A DNA stretch of 64,000 bases, taken from Chitinophaga fulva. Lineage in GTDB: Bacteria > Bacteroidota > Bacteroidia > Chitinophagales > Chitinophagaceae. Positions 28,181 to 35,213 of the stretch are shown here, in pieces. A model generated the notes under the pieces. That model was not told the DNA's origin. It made no database searches and saw only the letters and a program-made list of their open reading frames with translations. The position numbers were made by a program, and so were the translations under genes. The stretch covers positions 1,798,001 to 1,862,000 of the forward strand of contig NZ_JABBGC010000001.1 of the NCBI RefSeq assembly GCF_012927205.1, in the 5' to 3' direction. Each line of letters begins with the position of its first letter. Within the stretch, counting starts at the first letter, position 1.

Positions 28181-28867
28181 TTAAGATAAGCTGGCCAACG
28201 ATTTGACGATGGAAATCAGTTCATCATTCAATTGTTTGACAGCCAGGGGGATATTCCATTTGCTTTTATCGCGTATTTCCACATAGTTGGAGATACTGCG
28301 GACCTGCAGGAAGGGAATATTTTCCGAGAGGCAGGCGTAGTGGAATGCTGCGCCTTCCATGCTTTCCACGTCGGGCATATATTTACTTTCCAGCCGGGTG
28401 ATGGTGGGCGTGCTGCCGCTGACCATATTCACGCTGACGCTGGTCGCTTTGGGCAGGTCAGGCCGGTAGGGCAGGCTGGTGAAGGTATTTACGAGTGCAT
28501 TGCCGGTGAAAGGTGGCTGGGAGGGTTGCCAGAGGTGTATATCAAATAAATCTTTAAACTGATCCTGGTCTTCCGCGCCGAGGTCGGCAAGATATTCGCG
28601 GTCTACCATCACGACGGAGCCGAGGGCCCATTCGCGGCGGAAAGAGCCCGCGATACCGGCCTGCAGGGCCATATCGGGGCGGTTGGTGGCGAGGTAACGG
28701 CCAAGGCTGTATGCATAATGCATCATGCCGATACCGGCGATCAGTACCTGAATCTCACAGTTGGCCAGGCGGTATTGGTGGGTGGATACTTTTTGGCTTT
28801 CAAGGTCCAGGAATTGTAGAAAAGGCTGGACTTCCAGTATGGTCGCAGCGGTAACCAATAATTTCAT
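28181..28867 (-). CDS. mqnB: Futalosine hydrolase
   Basis: Nucleosidase of the MTA/SAH family that removes hypoxanthine from futalosine in menaquinone synthesis. GIGMMHYAYSLGRYL lies near residue 45, and the substrate-binding block DVESMEGAAFHYACL follows with the characteristic SMEGA motif. I choose the ATG at 28867 (MKLLVTAATILEVQP), giving 228 residues; the frame extends 6 more codons but into a likely promoter. The operon partner is mqnD. Confidence 0.9.
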   Translation of the reverse strand: MKLLVTAATILEVQPFLQFLDLESQKVSTHQYRLANCEIQVLIAGIGMMHYAYSLGRYLATNRPDMALQAGIAGSFRREWALGSVVMVDREYLADLGAEDQDQFKDLFDIHLWQPSQPPFTGNALVNTFTSLPYRPDLPKATSVSVNMVSGSTPTITRLESKYMPDVESMEGAAFHYACLSENIPFLQVRSISNYVEIRDKSKWNIPLAVKQLNDELISIVKSLASLS

Positions 28868-28882
28868 GCGGTAAAAGTACGG

Positions 28883-28911
28883 CAAAAATGATCGCTGGCA
28901 GTGTAAAACAA
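28883..28911 (-). promoter_or_regulatory. Candidate promoter of mqnB-mqnD
   Basis: On the minus strand TTG (28909-28911) is followed after 18 bases by CATTTTTG (28883-28890), a 7/8 match to TAnnTTTG. It lies 16 bases before the mqnB start. Confidence 0.45.
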
Positions 28912-28932
28912 TTGACAGGAATGAGGATAAAC

Positions 28933-28964
28933 TTGGGACTACTCAGAGAATAGTGGTATTTTTG
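28933..28964 (+). promoter_or_regulatory. Candidate promoter of the pterin synthase and folE genes
   Basis: TTG (28933-28935) is followed after 21 bases by TATTTTTG (28957-28964), a full match to TAnnTTTG. It lies 18 bases before the start codon of the pterin synthase gene and is divergent from the mqnB promoter. Confidence 0.5.
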
Positions 28965-28982
28965 CGAAAATTTTTTGCAATA

Positions 28983-29396
28983 ATGATTTATTTAACGCGA
29001 GTAGAGAACTTTAATGCAGCGCATAAGTTGTCTAACCCGGCATGGAGCGCAGAAAAGAACGAGGAAGTATTCGGAAAATGTGCCAATGTTAACTGGCATG
29101 GTCATAACTACGAATTGCATGTAACCATCAAAGGTAACCCTGATCCGGAAACCGGCTTTGTGTTCAATGCCAAGACTTTGGGTGTGATTATCCGGGATGC
29201 TGTCATCGAAAAGATAGACCATCGGAACCTCAATCTGGATGTGGATTTTATGGCAGGTAAGTTTACCTCTGCCGAAAATCTCGCTATTGCCATCTGGGAC
29301 CAGTTGACCCCGCATTTACCTGCGGAAGTACAGCTGCACTGCATCAAGCTGTATGAAACTCCCCGTATATACGTAGAATATTACGGCGGCAAATAA
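28983..29396 (+). CDS. 6-pyruvoyl-tetrahydropterin synthase family protein (PTPS or QueD)
   Basis: 137-residue pterin synthase. The zinc ligands are His14 (NAAHKL), His39 and His41 (WHGHNY). The catalytic cysteine is Cys33, placed as C-x5-HGH. In this family C-x3-HGH usually marks QueD (6-carboxytetrahydropterin synthase, queuosine pathway), whereas C-x5-HGH marks the tetrahydrobiopterin-type PTPS. The spacing therefore argues for a PTPS-II-like activity, though I could not align it. The folE gene 81 bases downstream supplies its substrate, dihydroneopterin triphosphate. I choose the ATG at 28983 since the 10 upstream codons overlap the promoter. Confidence 0.88.
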   Translation: MIYLTRVENFNAAHKLSNPAWSAEKNEEVFGKCANVNWHGHNYELHVTIKGNPDPETGFVFNAKTLGVIIRDAVIEKIDHRNLNLDVDFMAGKFTSAENLAIAIWDQLTPHLPAEVQLHCIKLYETPRIYVEYYGGK

Positions 29397-29477
29397 TATT
29401 GCCCACGCCTCATCGTATGACTTTGCGCAGTGGCAGGTGCGGGATAGCATTTGGAATTTGAATAAAATCATATAAGA

Positions 29478-30065
29478 ATGGCGTATAATAAGGTTGAAAG
29501 TTACGATGAAAAGATCACGTCCGGTCTTGTAAAGAACTATAAAGAATGCCTGGAACTGCTCGGTGAAGATGCCGAAAGGGAAGGGCTTCTGAAAACCCCT
29601 GAAAGGATGGCCAAGGCTATGCAGTTCCTGACACAGGGGTATCAGCTGGACGCAAGGGAAATTCTGAACGGCGCTAAATTCACGGAAGCTTATAGTGAAA
29701 TGGTGATCGTGAAAGATATAGAACTGTATTCCATGTGCGAGCATCATATGCTGCCTTTCTTTGGCAAAGCGCATGTGGCTTACATTCCCAATGGCTATAT
29801 CACCGGTCTGAGCAAACTGGCCCGCGTGGTGGACGTATATGCCCGCCGGCTCCAGGTGCAGGAAAGGATGACGCACCAAATCCTGGACGCTATCCAGGAA
29901 ACGCTGCAGCCACAAGGTGTAGCGGTGGTCATCGAAGCACAGCACCTTTGTATGATGATGCGTGGTGTATCCAAACAAAACTCCGTCACCACCACTTCCG
30001 CTTTCAGCGGCCAGTTCCAGGATGGTACCACCAGAAGTGAGTTCATGAAACTAATTGGTAGATAA
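29478..30065 (+). CDS. folE: GTP cyclohydrolase I
   Basis: 195-residue enzyme that opens GTP to dihydroneopterin triphosphate, the entry point for folate, queuosine and biopterin synthesis. The zinc motif [18 protein letters not shown] is intact, with a later Cys in [11 protein letters not shown], and ISGLSKL-type ([12 protein letters not shown]) and RLQVQERMT blocks follow. Length is typical of the type IA family. It is coupled to the upstream pterin synthase gene and ends at a strong hairpin. Confidence 0.97.
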   Translation: MAYNKVESYDEKITSGLVKNYKECLELLGEDAEREGLLKTPERMAKAMQFLTQGYQLDAREILNGAKFTEAYSEMVIVKDIELYSMCEHHMLPFFGKAHVAYIPNGYITGLSKLARVVDVYARRLQVQERMTHQILDAIQETLQPQGVAVVIEAQHLCMMMRGVSKQNSVTTTSAFSGQFQDGTTRSEFMKLIGR

Positions 30066-30083
30066 TCCCTCTACAGACAGATG

Positions 30084-30125
30084 AAAAATGGTTTAACCAG
30101 TTACTGGTTAAACCATTTTTTGTTT
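30084..30125 (+). terminator. Terminator after folE
   Basis: A 17-bp perfect inverted repeat (30084-30100 with 30104-30120) around a 3-base loop, ending in a T-run, 18 bases after the stop codon. Confidence 0.85.
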
Positions 30126-30189
30126 TAAGCCTTTTTTGATGCAGCTTTGCAACACCCGTAATAATTCTTTATTAAATTTTAATTGATTG

Positions 30190-30197
30190 TATATTTG
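30190..30197 (+). promoter_or_regulatory. Candidate -7 element of fabD
   Basis: TATATTTG fits TAnnTTTG exactly and lies 42 bases before the fabD start, leaving a leader of roughly 36 bases. No clear -33 element is seen. Confidence 0.5.
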
Positions 30198-30239
30198 AAT
30201 TATTTTTCATTTGATATAAACACTACAATATAAGCAACC

Positions 30240-31130
30240 ATGAAGCATGCATTTGTATTTCCCGGCCAGGCATCGCAATTTCCGGGTATGGGTAAAAACC
30301 TGTATGACACCAATGCTAACGCAAAGGAACTGTTTGAGAAAGCCAACGAAATCCTGGGATTCCGCATCTCCGATGTAATGTTCACCGGCACTGAGGAAGA
30401 CCTGAAACAAACAAAAGTGACACAGCCTGCTGTATTCCTGCATGCTGTCATCGCTTTCCTGACCACCGAACATTCACAACCGGAAATGGTAGCCGGTCAC
30501 TCCCTGGGAGAATTTTCTGCGCTGGTTGCCAACGGCGTGCTGTCTTTTGAAGAAGCCCTGCGCCTGGTAGCCATCAGAGCGAATGCCATGCAGAAAGCGT
30601 GTGAGCAGCAACCATCAACCATGGCCGTTATCCTCGGTATGGAAGATGCCAAAGTAGAAGAAATCTGCACTAAAGTAGCCGCTGAAACCAACGAAGTGGT
30701 GGTACCGGCCAACTATAACAGCCCAGGCCAACTGGTTATCTCCGGCACGCTGAAAGCTGTGGAGACTGCCTGTGCTGAATTAAAAGCTGCTGGTGCTAAA
30801 AGAGCGATGATCCTCCCGGTAGGTGGTGCTTTCCACTCTCCGCTGATGGAATCAGCCCGCGAAGAATTGCAGGCTGCTATTGAAAAAGCAGTGTTCAATA
30901 CCCCCAGCTGCCCCGTTTATCAGAACGTAGTAGCCGCTGCGGTAACAGAACCTGCTCAGATCAAACAAAACCTGATTGACCAGCTCACCGGCCCGGTAAA
31001 ATGGAGCCAGTCTGTACTGGCCATGGTAGCCGATGGTGCAACTGAATTTACAGAAGTAGGTCCTGGTAAAGTGTTACAGGGACTGGTGCAGAAAATCGCT
31101 AAAGAAGTAGCCGTTAACGGTATCAGCTAG
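30240..31130 (+). CDS. fabD: Malonyl-CoA:ACP transacylase
   Basis: Loads malonyl groups onto acyl carrier protein for fatty acid synthesis. The nucleophile is Ser88 in GHSLG (residues 86-90). The early PGQASQFPGMG near residue 9 forms the oxyanion region, and the late GGAFHSPLM contains the catalytic His. Length 296 is typical of FabD. It is a single-gene unit here with its own likely promoter and a terminator, unlike the fab clusters of many other bacteria; fabH is found alone about 10 kb away. Confidence 0.96.
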   Translation: MKHAFVFPGQASQFPGMGKNLYDTNANAKELFEKANEILGFRISDVMFTGTEEDLKQTKVTQPAVFLHAVIAFLTTEHSQPEMVAGHSLGEFSALVANGVLSFEEALRLVAIRANAMQKACEQQPSTMAVILGMEDAKVEEICTKVAAETNEVVVPANYNSPGQLVISGTLKAVETACAELKAAGAKRAMILPVGGAFHSPLMESAREELQAAIEKAVFNTPSCPVYQNVVAAAVTEPAQIKQNLIDQLTGPVKWSQSVLAMVADGATEFTEVGPGKVLQGLVQKIAKEVAVNGIS

Positions 31131-31169
31131 GAGATTTACGGATTTTCTGATTTTGATATTTAGATATTT

Positions 31170-31217
31170 AAAATGCAGCGGGGATCACATTGTATTACGT
31201 GATCTCCGCTGCATTTT
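31170..31217. terminator. Bidirectional terminator between fabD and the tandem GNAT gene
   Basis: A 19-bp stem (AAAATGCAGCGGGGATCAC with its complement, one G-U pair) and a 9-10-base loop, with T-runs on both ends. It separates convergent genes. The flanks also contain an outer inverted pair, TTTACGGATTTT at 31136-31147 and AAAATCCGTAAA at 31227-31238. Confidence 0.8.
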
Positions 31218-31248
31218 TATATTCCAAAATCCGTAAATCAAAACATCT

Positions 31249-32100
31249 CTAAATCTCTATGGCCATCTCATATTGGGACAGATAATGTGGGAGTCCTGAC
31301 TTTTCGAGGAAAGCGCTGATCTCCGGATTTTTTTCATCAATGTTGATAATGCTCATGGGCCCATTCAGTGCAGTGGACACATATTGCAGCAGCGCGCTGC
31401 CGATGCCGCGCCGGCGGAAGCCTGGATGTACGGCAATGTTACGGATACGCCTGCTCTCTTTGTGTACACTGATAAAGCCCGCTGTCTGTCCGTCCACTAT
31501 TGCTTCAAAGGTAGCAGTGGCCGGATATTCCCGTTGTATGCTGGATACGCTGTTGCTCCAGGCTGGTGCCATGTCCATGAAGGTGTTTAATACGGCCCAT
31601 TCCGGCTGGTCTGTTTCCTGAATGGTAATGCCTGGCGTGGGAGTATGAACGGTTACGGTTCCTTTGTGGCAGTGGAACATCCGCAGCTTGTGAAAACCAC
31701 TGTTCGTATAGGCTTTAATGGCAGGAAGATTGGAACTGATTACTTCCAGGATTATTTTCCGGATACCTGCCTCTTTATAACGTGGAATAAATTGCTGATA
31801 CATTTTTTGTATCAGGTGCTGGCCACGATAGGCGGGCGTTACACCGGTGCCTCCGTTGTATAGTACAGTAGGATGCGTATCATCGTTTATTCCGTGCAGG
31901 ATAAATGCGCCAAGGTCGTTTCCGTTGAAAGCGCCGATAGACCACTCCCGGCGGAGGTTTTCAGCTTTCATCTTTTGTTCAAGAATAGATGGGGTGAGAT
32001 GCATCGGCACGATATAATCGCTGAATGCTTCGTTGAACGTATGGCTGAGGGTTTCGGTGGATTCTCCCCGGAGGTCTCTGAAATCGTGAAGAAAAATCAT
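31249..32100 (-). CDS. Tandem-domain GNAT acetyltransferase
   Basis: 283-residue protein with two acetyltransferase-like domains. The first (about 1-150) has VTPAYRGQHLIQKMYQQF and the IKAYTNSGFHKLR motif. The second (about 155-283) has the canonical acetyl-CoA loop VHPGFRRRGIGSALLQYV, preceded by RIRNIAV. Both halves look able to bind acetyl-CoA, the second more clearly. The substrate is unknown. A strong terminator hairpin ends 3 bases before its start codon, so expression from the upstream gene would require read-through. Confidence 0.8.
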   Translation of the reverse strand: MIFLHDFRDLRGESTETLSHTFNEAFSDYIVPMHLTPSILEQKMKAENLRREWSIGAFNGNDLGAFILHGINDDTHPTVLYNGGTGVTPAYRGQHLIQKMYQQFIPRYKEAGIRKIILEVISSNLPAIKAYTNSGFHKLRMFHCHKGTVTVHTPTPGITIQETDQPEWAVLNTFMDMAPAWSNSVSSIQREYPATATFEAIVDGQTAGFISVHKESRRIRNIAVHPGFRRRGIGSALLQYVSTALNGPMSIINIDEKNPEISAFLEKSGLPHYLSQYEMAIEI

Positions 32101-32103
32101 GAT

Positions 32104-32146
32104 AAAAAAAGTATGTCATCAATATTAACGATGATTGATGACATAC
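32104..32146 (-). terminator. Terminator directly before the tandem GNAT start codon
   Basis: On the minus strand a 13-bp perfect stem (32134-32146 with 32111-32123, loop 10 bases) is followed by seven T residues (32104-32110), and the ATG at 32100 comes 3 bases later. It terminates the upstream GNAT transcript or attenuates the downstream gene. Confidence 0.75.
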
Positions 32147-32173
32147 CGGATGAGAATATTATAAACGGGAAGT

Positions 32174-32644
32174 TTATGATAACTCGATACTTACATTCAC
32201 CCACTCCGGATCAAATTTGGCGGCGTACTTTTTATAGAAGTTGATGGCTGGTTCGTTCCATTCCAGTACCTGCCAGAGAATGCCACTGTATTGTCTTTCC
32301 TTCGCTTCTTCAATGATGCGGTCCAGCAGCAGTTTGCCAATGCCTTTGCCGCGCCATTCTTCTGTCACCACCAGGTCTTCCATGTACAAACGGCAACCTT
32401 TCCAGGTAGAGTAGCGGATGTAAAACAGGGCAAAACCTACAATCAGTTCTTTACCATCAGCATCAGATGCAGTCGCTACAAAAGCTTTCCATACCGGGCT
32501 GGCGCCAAAGCCGGCGTCTTCAAAATGGGAGAGGCTAACGGTTACTTCCTGTGGTGCTTTTTCAAATTCCGCCAGCTCGCGGATAAGTTCCATCAACCGG
32601 GGACAATCTTCTTTTCGTGCAATCCTTAACGTTATATCTGCCAT
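32174..32644 (-). CDS. GNAT acetyltransferase, spermidine/spermine (SSAT)-like
   Basis: 156 residues. The acetyl-CoA loop is EEWRGKGIGKLLLDRI, and the C-terminal WQVLEWNEPAINFYKKYAAKFDPEW resembles the diamine/spermidine N-acetyltransferase (SSAT) subfamily, as does the early RELAEFEKAPQEV. I choose the ATG at 32644 (MADITLRIARKEDCPRL); the longer frame would overlap the serine hydrolase gene upstream. An acetyltransferase acting on a small amine such as a polyamine or thialysine is plausible but not provable from the sequence. It follows the serine hydrolase gene by 11 bases. Confidence 0.82.
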   Translation of the reverse strand: MADITLRIARKEDCPRLMELIRELAEFEKAPQEVTVSLSHFEDAGFGASPVWKAFVATASDADGKELIVGFALFYIRYSTWKGCRLYMEDLVVTEEWRGKGIGKLLLDRIIEEAKERQYSGILWQVLEWNEPAINFYKKYAAKFDPEWVNVSIELS

Positions 32645-32655
32645 ATGGTGTTTAT

Positions 32656-33795
32656 TTATGTGAGTGAGTCGGCTATTTGTTTCAGCACTTCGGGCCACCA
32701 GTCCACCTGTCCCCATTTTTTACCAAAACGCACAATGACGGCCTGTTTCCGGGGAGAGATGTAAATCAGCTGACCTTTTACGCCTAATGCAAAATAATCA
32801 AAATTATGAGGATCTGTTTGGTATCCCCACCAAAGGTACTTGTAGTAGCCATGCGGGCTGCCAGCCCATTTGCAGAGGGGTGGCATCATGCGTGACAGGT
32901 ATGTTTTGGTATCGGCGGTATGTACGGGCCTGCTGGTAGACTCCAGCATCCAGTCGGCCGGAATAATGGAGCGGCCATTCAGTTGACCGTTTTGCAGGCA
33001 TAACTGTCCGAACCTGGCAAAATCGATGGCGAGTGCATTGAAGCCACTTTCCATTTTGGCGAAGCCGGAGTGGCGGCTGTCCATACTCCAGGAGGCGCTG
33101 GCTTCGGCGCCCATGGGCTGCCAGATTTTTTCGCTGAAATAGGCGGGTACGGAGTGTCCTGTCGTTTTTTCGAGGACCATGCCCAGCAGCAGCAGGTTGT
33201 AGTTGTTGTAGTGATACACCGTGCCGGGTTCCTCTATCAGCCTGGCTTTCAGGGCCTGATCGCGCAACCGGAGGCCGTAATACACACGGGCATCGTCTGT
33301 CCATGGAAACACGCCTTCGCGGTAATCCAGCCCGGAGCACATCTGCAGGAGGTGGGAGATGGTGATCTGACGAAGCCCTTGTTGATCGAAAGCCGGCAGG
33401 TAGCGGGCCACCGGGTCGTGTACGGAATGAATGGCCCCTTCGGCAATAGCGATGCCGACGAGCGTGGAAGTCATGGATTTGGCCACAGAAAAGGAGGTGT
33501 TGACGGATGCCCGCTGATAGCCGTTGAAATACTGCTCATAGCGGACCTGGCCATGCTGCAGCACGATGCAGGCAGTAGTGCCGGTCTGGTCCAGCAGATC
33601 TGGGAGCTGGCCTTGTTTCGGCTGGCCCCTGAATTTCCAGGAAACAGTGGGCAGGGGCATTCTTTCCGGGGCCGTTTCCAGTGGGAAAATGGTATTGCCT
33701 TTGGCAATAGGGGCGTTGGTAAAACGTTTGTAGTCGTCGATCTTCGGGATGTTCCAGCACACACAGCGACAGAGGTAAGTGAACATATCCATCAT
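32656..33795 (-). CDS. Serine hydrolase of the beta-lactamase (class C/PBP) family
   Basis: 379 residues with the catalytic SxxK motif SVAK at 103-106 and the YxN motif YNN at 196-198. There is no obvious KTG triad; a GQLIYISPRKQAVIVRFG region lies near the expected place. No signal peptide is clear; the N-terminus is Cys-rich (LCRCVCW), so it may be cytoplasmic or use an unusual export signal. Relatives act as esterases, D-amino acid peptidases or beta-lactamase-like enzymes. Context gives no substrate, and resistance should not be inferred. The start could also be one of two nearby ATGs (33792, 33786). Confidence 0.78.
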   Translation of the reverse strand: MMDMFTYLCRCVCWNIPKIDDYKRFTNAPIAKGNTIFPLETAPERMPLPTVSWKFRGQPKQGQLPDLLDQTGTTACIVLQHGQVRYEQYFNGYQRASVNTSFSVAKSMTSTLVGIAIAEGAIHSVHDPVARYLPAFDQQGLRQITISHLLQMCSGLDYREGVFPWTDDARVYYGLRLRDQALKARLIEEPGTVYHYNNYNLLLLGMVLEKTTGHSVPAYFSEKIWQPMGAEASASWSMDSRHSGFAKMESGFNALAIDFARFGQLCLQNGQLNGRSIIPADWMLESTSRPVHTADTKTYLSRMMPPLCKWAGSPHGYYKYLWWGYQTDPHNFDYFALGVKGQLIYISPRKQAVIVRFGKKWGQVDWWPEVLKQIADSLT

Positions 33796-33893
33796 ATTTC
33801 AGGTTAGGGATGGCAAAGATCGCAAGTAAATTGACAAACAATATTGTAATTTGTTGACGAATCATTAGGATTTGAAAAAATAACCTTTTGTCC

Positions 33894-34385
33894 ATGAAAG
33901 AAATCCTGGTGCGGTTGGCATCATATAACCACTGGGCTAATCAGCAGCTGGTGGCAGTCATGTTGAAACTGAATGCAGAGCAGGTCATGCAAGACCTTGG
34001 AGGTAGTTTCTCTTCTCTGTTTAACACGGTCTGTCATTTGTGGTACCGGGAGAGTATCTGGTACCAGCGGTTACAGCTGACGGAGCAGCCGGTGGACCCT
34101 ACGGCGGCTTTTAGCGGTACTTTTGCGGAGGCCTGCCAGGCCTGGCTGCGGCAGTCACTTCAGTTGCAGGAGTGGGTGAAACAGGCTACCGAAGCGAGAT
34201 TGAACCATACCATCGCGTTTACGCCCCGTAAAGGCGAACAAGTAAAGTTGCCGGTACAGGATGCCGTGATCGATACCTGCAACCACAGCACTTTTCATCG
34301 CGGACAGCTGGTACATATGTTGCGTCAGTTGGGCGTTAACCGTATTCCTGCTACAGACTACCACCGTTTTAAGCCTAAAAAGTAG
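33894..34385 (+). CDS. DinB-family four-helix protein
   Basis: 163 residues of the DinB/YfiT-like fold: four-helix-bundle proteins with a metal site built from three histidines. The ligands appear to be His48 (NTVCHLW), His131 and His135 (CNHSTFHRGQL). Family members include bacillithiol-S-transferases and maleylpyruvate isomerases, but most are uncharacterised, so no reaction is assigned. The ATG at 33894 is chosen over a TTG two codons upstream. It stands divergent from the serine hydrolase gene. Confidence 0.82.
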   Translation: MKEILVRLASYNHWANQQLVAVMLKLNAEQVMQDLGGSFSSLFNTVCHLWYRESIWYQRLQLTEQPVDPTAAFSGTFAEACQAWLRQSLQLQEWVKQATEARLNHTIAFTPRKGEQVKLPVQDAVIDTCNHSTFHRGQLVHMLRQLGVNRIPATDYHRFKPKK

Positions 34386-34433
34386 GCGATTTATATTATT
34401 TTTACCTCCTATACGCAGGAAAAATTCCGTTTT

Positions 34434-35129
34434 ATGAATGCTGCTTCTTTTTATGCCCAAGCCCCGAAACACCTGGTGGCAGTAGATTGTATCATCTTTG
34501 GTTTTGACGAAGGCAAGCTGAAGTTATTGGTGATGAAGCGAAAAGTGGCTCCCATGGAGGGTGAATGGTCGCTGGTGGGTGGTTTTGTACAGGCGGAAGA
34601 GAGTACCGACGATGCTGCGGCACAGGTGCTCAAACACACTACCGGCCTGGAAAACATTTATATGGACCAGCTGCATTGTTATGGTGAAGTAACGCGTGAT
34701 ACCGGCGCCCGGGTAATATCTGTAGCTTATTATGCGCTTATCCGCATCAAAGACCATGACCGGCCACTGGCACAGGAACATGGCGCCCACTGGCTGGAGC
34801 TGCATGAAATCCCTGCGTTGATATTTGACCATAACCGCATGATCAACGACGCGCTGGTGCAACTGCGTAACAACGCTCATTTCCATCCTATCGGATTTGA
34901 ACTGCTGCCGGAGAAGTTCACATTGTCACAGCTCAGAAGCCTATACGAAGAGATATACCAGAAAACACTTGATAAGCGTAACTTCCGTAAGAAAATATTA
35001 TCATTGGACGTGATGGAGAAGCTGGAGGAAAAAGATAAAACCTCTTCCAAAAAGGGTGCGCACCTCTATCGTTTTGACCCCGCACGGTATGAAGCACTGA
35101 TGCGTAAAGGACTGGTGTTTGAGATATAA
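34434..35129 (+). CDS. Transcriptional regulator with catalytically dead Nudix domain (NrtR/AraR type)
   Basis: 231 residues: a Nudix fold (about 12-150) followed by a winged-helix DNA-binding region (about 165-231, FTLSQLRSLYEEIYQKTL, NFRKKILSL). The Nudix box at residues 50-72 keeps the first Gly and Glu but has QVLKHTTGL where catalytic boxes have REUxEExGU, so the metal-binding glutamates are lost and hydrolysis is unlikely. This layout is known from NrtR (NAD metabolism) and from AraR of Bacteroides (arabinose), where the Nudix domain senses a ligand. No NAD or arabinose genes adjoin it, so the target is unknown. TATTTTTA at 34397-34404 may be its -7 element. Confidence 0.8.
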   Translation: MNAASFYAQAPKHLVAVDCIIFGFDEGKLKLLVMKRKVAPMEGEWSLVGGFVQAEESTDDAAAQVLKHTTGLENIYMDQLHCYGEVTRDTGARVISVAYYALIRIKDHDRPLAQEHGAHWLELHEIPALIFDHNRMINDALVQLRNNAHFHPIGFELLPEKFTLSQLRSLYEEIYQKTLDKRNFRKKILSLDVMEKLEEKDKTSSKKGAHLYRFDPARYEALMRKGLVFEI

Positions 35130-35213
35130 TCAGTGCCGGATGAAAATGAACAAAATGAACAGCCACGGATGATGCCCGGTTCGCTGTATTATTTTTACTT
35201 TTCCGGTTGAATT

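Noticed and set aside
32656..33795. Possible antibiotic-resistance beta-lactamase
   Set aside because: SxxK and YxN are shared by many esterases and peptidases; no class C signature or clear signal peptide was seen, so resistance is not claimed.
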